The translations under genes were made by a program, and so were the position numbers. A stretch of DNA of 64,000 bases from Hyphomicrobiales bacterium (GTDB taxonomy: Bacteria > Pseudomonadota > Alphaproteobacteria > Rhizobiales > Rhizobiaceae): positions 140,972 through 204,971 of the forward strand of contig UCEY01000045.1 in assembly GCA_900471605.1 (NCBI GenBank). Reading direction: 5' to 3'. A model generated the notes under the pieces. It ran no database searches. It was given only the letters and a program-made list of their open reading frames with translations, and was not told where the DNA came from. Each line of letters opens with the position of its first letter. The stretch's first letter is position 1. Of the stretch, positions 1-8,213 are shown in pieces.

Positions 1-648
1 ATAATCCTTGGAATCGACCTGCACGTCCAGCACGACCATGCCGCTCGAGGCAACCCACTGGCGCAGGCGTCTGGTGTCGGCGAGATAGGGGAAGCGGAAG
101 AAGCCGGCATCCTCGTGGGTGACGCTGGTCACCGCGTCGCGCCCCTTTTCGATCTCGGCGACGGCCGCATCGAAGGAAAGGTGCTGCAGGTCGGCATGCC
201 GATAGGTATGGCTGCCGATCGTGTGGCCGGCATTGACGACCTTGCGGGCGATCTCCGGATGGGCCTTGGCCATCTGCCCGACCATCAGGAAGGTTGCCTT
301 GACGTCGTATTCGTCGAGGATGGAGAGGATCTTCTCGGTCTTCTTCGGCATCGGGCCGTCGTCGAAGGTCAGCACGACCTCCTTGTTGGCGAGCTTGATG
401 TCGGAAAGCGAGGAAACCGTCAGCGTGCGGCCGGAAAGGCTGCCCGGATTGTTGAGACGCCCCCAGGCGACCGGCGTCAGCGCCACCGGCGAATCCGCCT
501 CGGCCTTCTTGACCGGCTTGGTCGAGGAGAGCACCTTGGCGGGCGCGAACGAAGTGGCAAGCGAGCCGCCCTCCGTCTGGCTGCGACCGGCGCAGGACGA
601 GAGAAGGCATGCGATGGCAGCGGCGACGCACAGGACGCGGACGGACAT
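1..648 (-). CDS. Polysaccharide deacetylase (NodB-homology) lipoprotein, 3' end missing
   Basis: The gene starts at 648 and runs off the left edge, so only the first 216 residues are visible. The N-terminus is a lipoprotein signal ending in LLSSC (lipid-modified Cys 19), so the enzyme should sit in the cell envelope. NodB-family motifs are present in order: TFDDGP at 94-99 (catalytic Asp pair), SHTYRH at 146-151 (metal-binding histidines) and RFPY at 185-188. The family removes N- or O-acetyl groups from polysaccharides or peptidoglycan; the substrate here is unknown. It is transcribed in the same direction as the pilus genes upstream, separated from them by about 160 bases. Confidence 0.88.
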   Translation of the reverse strand, partial: MSVRVLCVAAAIACLLSSCAGRSQTEGGSLATSFAPAKVLSSTKPVKKAEADSPVALTPVAWGRLNNPGSLSGRTLTVSSLSDIKLANKEVVLTFDDGPMPKKTEKILSILDEYDVKATFLMVGQMAKAHPEIARKVVNAGHTIGSHTYRHADLQHLSFDAAVAEIEKGRDAVTSVTHEDAGFFRFPYLADTRRLRQWVASSGMVVLDVQVDSKDY

Positions 649-807
649 GGGAGCGACTCGGCTAAAAAGTGACTAAGGAGTTGAAGCGAAGTCACATTCG
701 CCGATTATGGTTAACGGCTGGTTAGGATGGTTGCCGGTCGTGCTTCGATTTGCGGGTTCCGGCTTTTGCTTCGTATCCAGAAAGCAGCTTCCCCCGCACG
801 TCACGGC

Positions 808-1398
808 CTACTTCCGGGTGATCTTGTCGCCGACGCGCGGCCGGGAGATCGCCTTGCCGACAAAGCTGTACTGGCCCGAACCGGTAATGCTGGAAAAGAA
901 GGACGTGAAAGGCGTCGTCATCGCATAATCCACCTGCACGCCGACGAGCTGCACGTTGCTTTCGATCAGGTCGGTGGGGACTTCGAAGGGGGGCGGATCC
1001 CCGGCGACCTTCGCATTGGTTTGGTAGGCAGTCGACCAGTTGACCGTCGCCTTGCCGGCGGCATCGAAGTCGATGACGGCGACCTGGATTGCGAGTGCGG
1101 TGCTGTCGAAGGGAATGAGAATCGAGGCGGTCCCTTGAAGGAGGGTATTGAGCTCCGCGTTGCTCCAGCTTGCTTCCTGGGAGACGATGTCGCTTGCCAC
1201 TTCCGCGATCTGGTTGATTTTCCGCTTCACCATCAGGCCTTCCCCGAGATCGACGGTGCCCGCAAACAGCAGCGCCATCAGCGGCAGGAGCAGGGTGAAC
1301 TCGATGGCCGACTGGCCCTTGCGGTCGGCGAGCAGGCGCCGAATGCCGCTTTCGCGGCGTTTTAGTTGCCTGTGGTCGGGATCATTCGTGCGTGCCAT
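808..1398 (-). CDS. TadE/TadF-type pilus assembly (pseudopilin-like) protein
   Basis: A 196-residue protein. The start at 1398 follows the stop of the preceding gene by 11 bases; the same frame is open further upstream but only as a shadow of that gene. Near residue 28 it has the GQSAIEF motif followed by a single hydrophobic segment (about 34-56), the standard N-terminus of TadE-like minor pseudopilins. The rest is predicted outside the inner membrane. It is the third gene of a TadG-TadE-TadE/F unit, so a role in Flp/Tad pilus assembly or a related surface structure is inferred. No Tad ATPase or secretin gene is in the window. Confidence 0.82.
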   Translation of the reverse strand: MARTNDPDHRQLKRRESGIRRLLADRKGQSAIEFTLLLPLMALLFAGTVDLGEGLMVKRKINQIAEVASDIVSQEASWSNAELNTLLQGTASILIPFDSTALAIQVAVIDFDAAGKATVNWSTAYQTNAKVAGDPPPFEVPTDLIESNVQLVGVQVDYAMTTPFTSFFSSITGSGQYSFVGKAISRPRVGDKITRK

Positions 1399-1409
1399 CG
1401 GCCGATGTC

Positions 1410-1928
1410 TCAAAACGGTTCGTTTCTGAAAACCACGGCGGCGGAGAGCACGTAGGTCCCGTCCGCGAGCGTGTTGACGTTCGCTCCGACCATGGCCATC
1501 AGGCTGTTCCAGGGAAGGAAAGCCTGGATCATGACGTAATCTCCGGACGTCGCCGGAGAAAAGCTTTCGGTCACCGACAGAACGCCGCCGCTGACGGGCG
1601 ACGTGAAGCTCATCGACGAGAAATCCGACATCGCCGTAGTCTTGATCAGGAGTTCGTCCTGGCAGCTGAAGGCGAGCGCCATGCCGTTGCAGACATTGGT
1701 CTTGAAGGTGGCAAGGTTCCAGTTGTTCGAATGGGCGCTCCCGACCCGCACGGAGCGGGCGGCCGTATGCAGCGCCGAATCGAGGGCGCTGTCGACGAAG
1801 AACATCAGCGCCATGTCGAGAATGCAGAACAGGAAGAGGAAGAACGGCATGACGAGCAACGCAAACTCGACCGCGGCCGCTCCCTGCTTGTTCCGTAAGA
1901 GGGTTCTGAAACGGTGCATCGGCCTCAT
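1410..1928 (-). CDS. TadE-family pilus assembly protein
   Basis: A 172-residue protein with the N-terminal GAAAVEFALL motif at about 16-25 and one long hydrophobic segment to about residue 44, the signature of TadE-like minor pseudopilins. The first ATG at 1928 lies directly after the upstream stop codon; a second ATG three codons later (1919) is also possible. It sits between a TadG-like vWA protein and another TadE/F-like protein with almost no spacing, so the three are probably one operon. The function in pilus biogenesis is inferred from family and context. Confidence 0.83.
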   Translation of the reverse strand: MRPMHRFRTLLRNKQGAAAVEFALLVMPFFLFLFCILDMALMFFVDSALDSALHTAARSVRVGSAHSNNWNLATFKTNVCNGMALAFSCQDELLIKTTAMSDFSSMSFTSPVSGGVLSVTESFSPATSGDYVMIQAFLPWNSLMAMVGANVNTLADGTYVLSAAVVFRNEPF

Positions 1929-3302
1929 CTAGTTCGTCAGCCTGACTTTGGAGAGATATTGCCTGAAGAGGGAGGACAGGCCCGCCTCGATGTCTTCCGC
2001 CGAGCTCGCCTGCAGGAACAGGTCGCTGCTGCTTGCGCATTCTTCAAGCGCCTTGGGGATATAGGCGGTCCGGGTATAGCTGCTCTTGCCGGACGCGATC
2101 GTGCCCCCCCAGATCGAGGTGAAGCCGCTGCTGCTCATCGTTTTCCCGAGCGTTGCGTTGTAACCCCAGTCCCAGGTCATCGGCAGGTATTCGGTGTAGA
2201 GGACGCCGATGGTGGCGTTGACGTCCTTCACCGGCTTGCACCACTTGGAATTGACCGGGGTGACGACGGTCTGCAGCGAGCTTTTTGATGTCGGGAAACG
2301 GATGCCGGAATCGCCCTGCAGCACCCAGTTGCGCTCCGACTGGACGCCGTCGGTCAGGAGCAGCACGAGCTTCAGCGGCGCATCCTTGGTGGTCCCGTCG
2401 CCGGCCGTCCCGATCATGGGTTTGAGGGCTGTCAGCGACGTGTCGAAATATGTCGCGTCTTCGGAGGTCGCGCTCGTCATGCCGCTGGTCTTGTCGTTCA
2501 GTTTCGTCCGCGCCGCGGTGGTCGAGAAAGTGGGCGACAACACCTGGGTCGTGGTTTTGCCAAGGGTATAGAGGCCGACCCTGATGCGCTCATGGGTGGC
2601 GTCTGCCGCGTCGATGAGATCGAGCACTTCGCGTGCGGCGTCCACCGAGACGTCGGCCCGCAGCTTGATGTTCATCGCGACCGAGAGGTCGTAGACATTG
2701 CTGTAGGTCTTGCTCTTGTAGGTGAAGGTCGTGCCTTCCGGCGTATGGCACGCAAAGGCGCAGGCTGCCGAAGACGCCCTCAGGCTGGACTGACCGGCGC
2801 TGGTCGCCGCCAGTAGCATCGACGCGGATTTGTCGAGGACGATATGGACATCGAGATAGGCGCGGCCGGGACCTTCGACCGACGAGGACGTGCCGACGGC
2901 AACGTCGTTTATGCCCGCGATCTTGAGCAGAGTCGTGCTGACCGTCGCGCGAGCGGTCGCCGTGATCTTGTGGTTCGACGTGTCGATATCGACGTCTTCG
3001 AGCGTGTAGCCGCCGCTGCCGAGATCGGTCTGAGCGGCGAACCATTCCTGGATACGCGTCTTGAGCGCGGCGTTGTCGAGCGTTCCCACGCTTTTCACCG
3101 CGCCGAGCAAAGCGGTGTCGAGGTCCGCCTGCATTTTCGAACGGGCGTTATAGGCGCGCACATAGTCGAGGCTGGCGCCGACGGCGGTGATCACCGGCAC
3201 GAGCAGCAGCGAGAACATGATGGCGATATTGCCGCGGCGGTCCGCGAGCAGGCTGGAAAGAGCGGAAGGTCGCCGCCGATATGACATCAGGTTGAAAATC
3301 AT
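1929..3302 (-). CDS. TadG-like pilus assembly protein with von Willebrand factor A domain
   Basis: A 457-residue protein. After a short basic N-terminus a transmembrane segment lies at about 26-45 (preceded by GNIAIMF), typical of the Tad_G N-terminal domain. A von Willebrand A domain follows, with the metal-ion-dependent adhesion motif DKSAS at 157-161 and a LLTDG strand later. TadG proteins are membrane-anchored factors of Flp pilus loci thought to act at the cell surface. An in-frame ATG at 3287 is an alternative start. It is first in a tightly packed three-gene unit with two TadE-like proteins. Confidence 0.85.
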   Translation of the reverse strand: MIFNLMSYRRRPSALSSLLADRRGNIAIMFSLLLVPVITAVGASLDYVRAYNARSKMQADLDTALLGAVKSVGTLDNAALKTRIQEWFAAQTDLGSGGYTLEDVDIDTSNHKITATARATVSTTLLKIAGINDVAVGTSSSVEGPGRAYLDVHIVLDKSASMLLAATSAGQSSLRASSAACAFACHTPEGTTFTYKSKTYSNVYDLSVAMNIKLRADVSVDAAREVLDLIDAADATHERIRVGLYTLGKTTTQVLSPTFSTTAARTKLNDKTSGMTSATSEDATYFDTSLTALKPMIGTAGDGTTKDAPLKLVLLLTDGVQSERNWVLQGDSGIRFPTSKSSLQTVVTPVNSKWCKPVKDVNATIGVLYTEYLPMTWDWGYNATLGKTMSSSGFTSIWGGTIASGKSSYTRTAYIPKALEECASSSDLFLQASSAEDIEAGLSSLFRQYLSKVRLTN

Positions 3303-3407
3303 CCCCGTGAATAATCAACCGATACTATGAAGCATTTCTAATTTATTGATTAATCACGTCGCGGGCGTGGGCTTCCAGGCGGGAGGGCGATGCTCAGGCG
3401 GAATAGG

Positions 3408-5291
3408 TCATCCCGCCATCGCCTCTTCGTATTCCGACGACAGCATCAGCCATTCCTCTTCGGCGGCGGAAAGTCTGGAAGCCGCTTCGCCTCGTTCCTT
3501 GGCTTTTTGTGCGGCCTTGGCGGGTGCCTTTTCGTAAAGCGCGGGATCCGCAAGCTCCTTGTCAAGCGCCTGAATCAGTTTCTCGAGCTTGGCCGTTACG
3601 GCCTCGATTTCGTTGATCTTTTTCTTGAGCGGTGCGAGCGAGGCGCGCTTTTCGGCATTGACCTTGCGCTGCTCGGATTTCGATGCGGTCTCGTCGGCGG
3701 CCTGCGGCTTGTCGTCCTTCTTGCGGCCGGCGGAAACGATCAGGTCGCGGTATTCTTCCAGGTCGCCTTCGAAGGCCTTCACCGTGCCCTCGTTGACCAG
3801 CCACAGGCGGTCGACTGTCGCCTCGATCAGGTGGCGGTCGTGGGAGATCAGGATGACGGCGCCGTCATAGTCGTTGAGCGCCTCGATCAGCGCCCGGCGG
3901 CTATCGATGTCGAGATGGTTGGTCGGTTCATCGAGGATCAGGAGGTTCGGGGCGTGGAAGGCGGCAAGGCCCATCAGCAGGCGGGCCTTTTCGCCGCCGG
4001 ACAGGTCCTTTGCGGCCGTCGCCATCTTCTCGGTCGCAAGCCCCATCTGCGCCACGCGGGCACGAACCTGCGCCTCGGCCGCCTGCGGCATCAGCCGGCG
4101 GACGTGGTCCACCGGCGTCTCGTTGGGGATCAGGTCGTCGAGCTGGTGCTGGGCGAAAAAGCCGATCTTCAGGCTCGGCGCGAGTCGGATCTCGCCGCTT
4201 TCCGCCTGGAGGCGGCCGGAGATGAATTTCGCGAAGGTCGACTTGCCGTTGCCGTTCGAGCCGAGCAGCGCGATGCGGTCGTCGTTGTCGATCCTCAGGC
4301 TGATGTTCTTCAGGATCGGTTTGCCGGGCGCATAACCGACAGCGCCCTTGCTGATCGAGATGATCGGCGAGGCGGGCTGCTTGTCCGGTTCCGGAAAGGT
4401 GATCGGCTGGACATGATCCTCGATGACCGCCGCGACCGTGCCCATGCGTTCCAGTGCCTTGACGCGGCTCTGGGCCTGCCGGGCTTTCGTGGCCTTGGCG
4501 CGGAACCGGTCGATGAAGCTCTGCAGGTGTTTGCGGGCCGCCTCGTTCTTGGCCTTCGCCTTCATCTGCAGCTCGTCCGCCTCGGCCTTCTGCCGCTCGA
4601 ACTGGTCGTAGCCGCCGCGATAGAAGGTGAGTTTCTTTTGGTCGAGATGGACGATGGCGTTGACCGCATTGTTGAGCATGTCGCGGTCGTGGCTGATGAC
4701 GATGACCGTGTGCGGATAGCGCCGCACGTAGTCTTCCAGCCACATGGTGCCTTCGAGGTCGAGATAGTTGGTCGGTTCGTCGAGCAGCAGCAGGTCCGGT
4801 TCGGCAAACAGGACGGACGCGAGCGCGACCCGCATGCGCCAGCCGCCCGAGAAGGACGAGGCGGGCCGGTGCTGGGCCTCATGGTCGAAGCCGAGGCCGG
4901 AAAGGATGCTGGCGGCGCGCGCTTCCGCCGAATGGGCGTCGATATCGACAAGCCGCATCTGGATCTCGGCGATGCGATGCGGGTCGGTCGCGGTTTCCGC
5001 TTCCTTCATAAGGGCGGTTCGCTCCTTGTCGGCGGAAAGCACGATCGAGATCAGCGATTCCTCGGTGCCCGGCGCCTCCTGCGCCACCTGGCCGATGCGC
5101 GCGTTCTTCGGGATCGTCACCGAACCGCCTTCCGCGGCCATGTCGCCGGTGATCACCCTGAACAGCGTCGACTTGCCGGCCCCGTTGCGGCCGACGAGCC
5201 CGGCCTTCGTGCCCGCCGGAAGCGTCACGCTGGCATTGTCGAGGAGGAGACGCCCGGCGATGCGGGCGGAAAGTTCGGTAATCGTGATCAT
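3408..5291 (-). CDS. ABC-F family ATPase (YheS/Uup-like)
   Basis: A 627-residue soluble protein with two ATP-binding cassettes and no membrane segment, as in the ABC-F group of ribosome-associated translation factors. The first Walker A is GRNGAGKST near 35-43, and the first signature is SFSGGWRMR. The second half has GSNGNGKST and LSGGEKARLL, then a Lys/Glu-rich C-terminal region likely to form a coiled coil. The start ATG at 5291 (MITITEL) was chosen because the cassette begins immediately; the frame stays open to 5501 but that stretch is low-complexity and unlike the family. It could act on stalled ribosomes; the exact subfamily is not decided. Confidence 0.9.
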   Translation of the reverse strand: MITITELSARIAGRLLLDNASVTLPAGTKAGLVGRNGAGKSTLFRVITGDMAAEGGSVTIPKNARIGQVAQEAPGTEESLISIVLSADKERTALMKEAETATDPHRIAEIQMRLVDIDAHSAEARAASILSGLGFDHEAQHRPASSFSGGWRMRVALASVLFAEPDLLLLDEPTNYLDLEGTMWLEDYVRRYPHTVIVISHDRDMLNNAVNAIVHLDQKKLTFYRGGYDQFERQKAEADELQMKAKAKNEAARKHLQSFIDRFRAKATKARQAQSRVKALERMGTVAAVIEDHVQPITFPEPDKQPASPIISISKGAVGYAPGKPILKNISLRIDNDDRIALLGSNGNGKSTFAKFISGRLQAESGEIRLAPSLKIGFFAQHQLDDLIPNETPVDHVRRLMPQAAEAQVRARVAQMGLATEKMATAAKDLSGGEKARLLMGLAAFHAPNLLILDEPTNHLDIDSRRALIEALNDYDGAVILISHDRHLIEATVDRLWLVNEGTVKAFEGDLEEYRDLIVSAGRKKDDKPQAADETASKSEQRKVNAEKRASLAPLKKKINEIEAVTAKLEKLIQALDKELADPALYEKAPAKAAQKAKERGEAASRLSAAEEEWLMLSSEYEEAMAG

Positions 5292-5458
5292 GGCGGCGGT
5301 TTTGGCCGAAACCCCGTTTGTTGGCAAGGGCGGCCGGCGGGCTGGTATACGCTGTCCCGGGGGAAACAGAAGGATACTGCACGCTCTGGTAGATCGACGA
5401 GGCGGCGCTGCCGTCGGCCGCGAGGCGCGACCGAACTTCAATCGGGAGAGCAAATGCC

Positions 5459-6346
5459 ATGAGAATGAAAAGATGGGCGTGGCCGACGCTGCTGGCGGCA
5501 TCGGCGCTGATGATACCGCTCCGCGCGGGAGCGGTCGATTTCACCTGCTGGAACCCGGGCGGCGCGGGGTTGGCCAGCGCCAGGGAGGAATACTGGACGC
5601 CGGAAAGAATTGCCGCGGCGATCCCTGATGGCGAGATGCTCCCGACACTGCCCACCGATGGGTTTCGAAGCGACCGCGAAGGCAATCTCGTGGGCGATGC
5701 CGAACGGGCGCCGATCGGCGAGGCGCCCTACAAGTATGGCGGCCAACTGGTCTACACGCGCGGCGGGCACGATTACTCCGCCAGCGCCCAATTCGTCGCG
5801 GATGCCAATATCGTCATCGGCGCCGCCCACAGCCTCTGGAAAGGCGGCCTGGCGGCGAGCAACATCCGCTTCTATCAGGGATATTCCGGCGGCGGCGGGA
5901 CACTCTACCACATGGACAGGGCGGCCGTGCTGCTGCGCTGGACCGAGGTCGCGGACAACCAGCCGAGCCTGGCGAGGTCGCAATTCGACTATTCCGTGAT
6001 GCGCACCACCGTCGCCTCCGCCGTCGGCAAATATGAACTCGCCATCGACGGCGCCCACGTGGATGACGACGTGACGGTCACCGGTTACCCCGCGCGTCTC
6101 GATGGCGGCGAGTACATGTATCGGGAAACCGCCCGCATCACCGTGCAGGCCGGCACCGCTTATGACGCACGCCCGCATCCCATGTATGGCGGCGGCGCAA
6201 GCGGGGGGGCATGGTTCGTCACGGCCGACAACGTCCACAAGGCGGTCAGTGTCGTTTCCAGCGGTGCGGCTGATGGTGTTTACGGCCCCAGTTTTACTCA
6301 GGACACTGCCGACCTGATCGCCATCGTCAAGAATGGCTGCCCGTAA
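5459..6346 (+). CDS. Secreted trypsin-like (S1/V8-type) serine protease
   Basis: A 295-residue protein with a signal peptide ending near AGA|VD (about residue 25), so it is exported. A complete serine-protease triad can be read: GAAHSL with His 124, SQFDYSV with Asp 178 and GGASGGAWF with Ser 248. The spacing fits the chymotrypsin fold. A GGGAGAG-type ribosome-binding site precedes the ATG; a second ATG lies two codons later. The gene stands alone, divergent from the ABC-F gene and convergent with the Crp/Fnr gene. The substrate is unknown; the fold resembles bacterial glutamyl-endopeptidase-like enzymes. Confidence 0.82.
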   Translation: MRMKRWAWPTLLAASALMIPLRAGAVDFTCWNPGGAGLASAREEYWTPERIAAAIPDGEMLPTLPTDGFRSDREGNLVGDAERAPIGEAPYKYGGQLVYTRGGHDYSASAQFVADANIVIGAAHSLWKGGLAASNIRFYQGYSGGGGTLYHMDRAAVLLRWTEVADNQPSLARSQFDYSVMRTTVASAVGKYELAIDGAHVDDDVTVTGYPARLDGGEYMYRETARITVQAGTAYDARPHPMYGGGASGGAWFVTADNVHKAVSVVSSGAADGVYGPSFTQDTADLIAIVKNGCP

Positions 6347-6427
6347 GCGGGCCGCCAGATCCCGAGCCGGCGGCATCGGTGGGGAGTCGCCGCATCGGCC
6401 CGGTGCCCGCAGAGGCGTCCGCGTCAT

Positions 6428-7141
6428 TCAGGCCGCAGGGTCTGAATGACGCGAGATGATCTGCAGCGATTTCTTATTGAAAATGATGATCCGGTGCTGC
6501 CGCATGCCGATCAGCCGCTTGCTTTTCCAGGCCTGGAGCTGCGCATTGATACGCGGCCGGCTGGCATTGATGAGCTGGCCCATGCGGCTCTGGGAGATCG
6601 GTTTTTCGATGAGGATGCCGTCGCTCGTCGATCGTCCGTGGGCGGCGCCGAGATTGAGCAGAAGCCGCGCAAGGCGGGTCTCCAGCGGGTAGAGCGCCAT
6701 TCCTTCCGCAAACATCATGGTTCGGTGGAGCTTTCTGGCGATCGTCCGCATGAGATAGGAAGCGACCTGCGGAATTGTCGAAAGTTCGTTGAATGTCTTG
6801 CGATCGATTTCCAGCAGTCGCGTCGCCCCGCAGATGACCGCGTTCGAGGAATGCCGGTAGTTGAGAGCGAACTCGATCTCGCCGACGGCATCCCCGGGCT
6901 GAAGTTCCGAAAAGATCACTTCGTTGCCTTCCTCGGATATGAAATAAAGAGAAATTCCGCCTGAAACTATAATGTAAAACGTGTCGCAGGGATCGCCATT
7001 CAGGAACAGGGTCTGTCGATCTCTGTATGAGTTTATATTTATCCTGTTTGCAAACGCGGAAATAACATCATCCTCCGCCGAGCTGAATGGCTCTATCCTG
7101 CTTATTTCCTCGGAGATCTTCTGAGTCTTCGTTGTTTTCAT
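6428..7141 (-). CDS. Crp/Fnr-family transcriptional regulator
   Basis: A 237-residue protein with an N-terminal cyclic-nucleotide-binding-like beta-barrel (about 20-130, including LQPGDAVGEIEF) and a C-terminal winged helix (about 165-220, with SRMGQLINASRPRIN as the recognition region). There is no Cys cluster, so it is not an oxygen-sensing FNR with an iron-sulfur centre. The gene diverges from the RhiA-like gene across a 218-base AT-rich region. Its coding sequence is itself less GC-rich than its neighbours. A local role controlling the RhiA-like gene is inferred from position only. Confidence 0.88.
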   Translation of the reverse strand: MKTTKTQKISEEISRIEPFSSAEDDVISAFANRININSYRDRQTLFLNGDPCDTFYIIVSGGISLYFISEEGNEVIFSELQPGDAVGEIEFALNYRHSSNAVICGATRLLEIDRKTFNELSTIPQVASYLMRTIARKLHRTMMFAEGMALYPLETRLARLLLNLGAAHGRSTSDGILIEKPISQSRMGQLINASRPRINAQLQAWKSKRLIGMRQHRIIIFNKKSLQIISRHSDPAA

Positions 7142-7359
7142 CTGCTCGCAACCACCCTGAGATCGGAAATCTGATTGCCATCCGGCGGGCTGATATTTAT
7201 CGATTATACAAACTAGGGTTGTTACATGCGTTACATATTTGGAGATTTAAATATCCTAGGTTGTGTTTGTGCAAACGGCATTCCCTAAAACCACGTGCCG
7301 GGATCACAGACGCCGTCACCGCGTGGTGCGGTCCGGCAACCCCAAAGAGGAGAGGTATA
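7142..7359. promoter_or_regulatory. AT-rich divergent promoter region between Crp/Fnr and RhiA-like genes
   Basis: These 218 bases are far more AT-rich than their surroundings. They hold two direct GTTACAT repeats (7221-7227 and 7230-7236, 9-bp period), an inverted repeat ATATTT-N8-AAATAT (7235-7254) and a GTTTG/CAAAC dyad near 7266-7277. They probably contain the promoters and operators of both genes. No exact CRP (TGTGA-N6-TCACA) or FNR (TTGAT-N4-ATCAA) site was seen. Confidence 0.5.
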
Positions 7360-8079
7360 ATGACGATTTATATGGGCCAGAACGCGATCAAGGCCTTCAG
7401 CGCGCAGGCTGCGGGCCAGCCCTACAGCCTCACGGTTCTCAACGAGAATTCGAAATGGCAGCAGTTCGCCCTGTTCCAGACGATCCCCCAGGTCATCGGG
7501 CCGTCGGTCGATCCGCTGTCGCTTGCCTGGATGGTCGGCGGCGCCGCGGCCGGTAGCCCCGATCAGCCGAGCACGTCGTCGTTCAACTGGACGATCGACT
7601 ACTCCGTGACGGTCGGCTACATCCAGCAACTGGGCTCCGCGGGCTCGCCGCGTTCCTTCCAGACCGCAAGCTCGGTCGGCGTCATGATCGACACCCAGAA
7701 CACCGTGCCGGTGACCTATCAGGGGCCGTTCCCCTACGGTGCCCCCGGTTTCCCGGAGGGCCCGTCCGATGGCGTCAAGGGCCTCATCGTCGCCAAGGCG
7801 GACGGCACCATTCCGACCACCGCGGTGCAGGCCAGCAAGAATGTCTACGTCAACGTCGGCATCGCCATGGCCCGCAAGCCGACCATCGCCGTCCAGCTCG
7901 AACCCAACCTCGTCTATCAGTTCACTCCGAAGCCGAGATACTACATCCTCGCCGGCTCCTTCGTCGAAGGACAGGTGATCGACACGGCCACCTCTTCGGC
8001 GGCCTATGAAGTGAGCTTTACCGGCGTCACGGATGTCTCCGTGCGGTTCACCCAGCAGAACCAGTTCATGCCGGCATAA
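7360..8079 (+). CDS. RhiA-like protein of unknown function
   Basis: A 239-residue protein without a signal peptide or membrane segment. The ATG at 7360 follows a good AGAGG site; upstream in-frame codons belong to the promoter region. The opening (YSLTVLNENSKWQQFALF), the LSLAWMVGG block and the SFNWTIDYSV block resemble my recollection of RhiA, the abundant rhizosphere-expressed protein of Rhizobium leguminosarum, and its homologues in other proteobacteria. RhiA is quorum-regulated in its classic setting, but no LuxR-type gene or rhiBC is seen here. The neighbour is a Crp/Fnr regulator. The biochemical function of the family is unknown to me, and the family call is from memory. Confidence 0.55.
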   Translation: MTIYMGQNAIKAFSAQAAGQPYSLTVLNENSKWQQFALFQTIPQVIGPSVDPLSLAWMVGGAAAGSPDQPSTSSFNWTIDYSVTVGYIQQLGSAGSPRSFQTASSVGVMIDTQNTVPVTYQGPFPYGAPGFPEGPSDGVKGLIVAKADGTIPTTAVQASKNVYVNVGIAMARKPTIAVQLEPNLVYQFTPKPRYYILAGSFVEGQVIDTATSSAAYEVSFTGVTDVSVRFTQQNQFMPA

Positions 8080-8170
8080 CGCCGGCGGCTGCCGACATGG
8101 ACTTTTCGACAGGGACCGCGGGTCGGACATTACCCCAGCCGGCAACCGGTCCTCGTTCGCAAAAAAGGAG

Positions 8171-8193
8171 GCCGCGGGAAACCGCGGCTTTCT
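8171..8193 (+). terminator. GNRA-loop hairpin terminator after the RhiA-like gene
   Basis: GCCGCGG and CCGCGGC (171-177 / 182-188 of the 8 kb block) flank a GAAA loop and are followed by TTTCT. It lies between the convergent RhiA-like and GGDEF genes. Confidence 0.7.
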
Positions 8194-8213
8194 GGTTCGG
8201 AAATATATCTGTC

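Noticed and set aside
808..2040. A 410-residue extended TadE-like protein
   Set aside because: The first 214 residues are an alternative frame of the adjacent TadE gene; the true start at 1398 follows that gene's stop.
3390..5462. A 690-codon open frame antisense to the ABC-F gene
   Set aside because: It mirrors the GC-rich third positions of the real gene, with Arg/His/Gly-rich low-complexity translation and no domain.
7186..7290. CRP or FNR consensus site between the Crp/Fnr and RhiA-like genes
   Set aside because: Dyads and direct repeats are present, but none matches TGTGA-N6-TCACA or TTGAT-N4-ATCAA.
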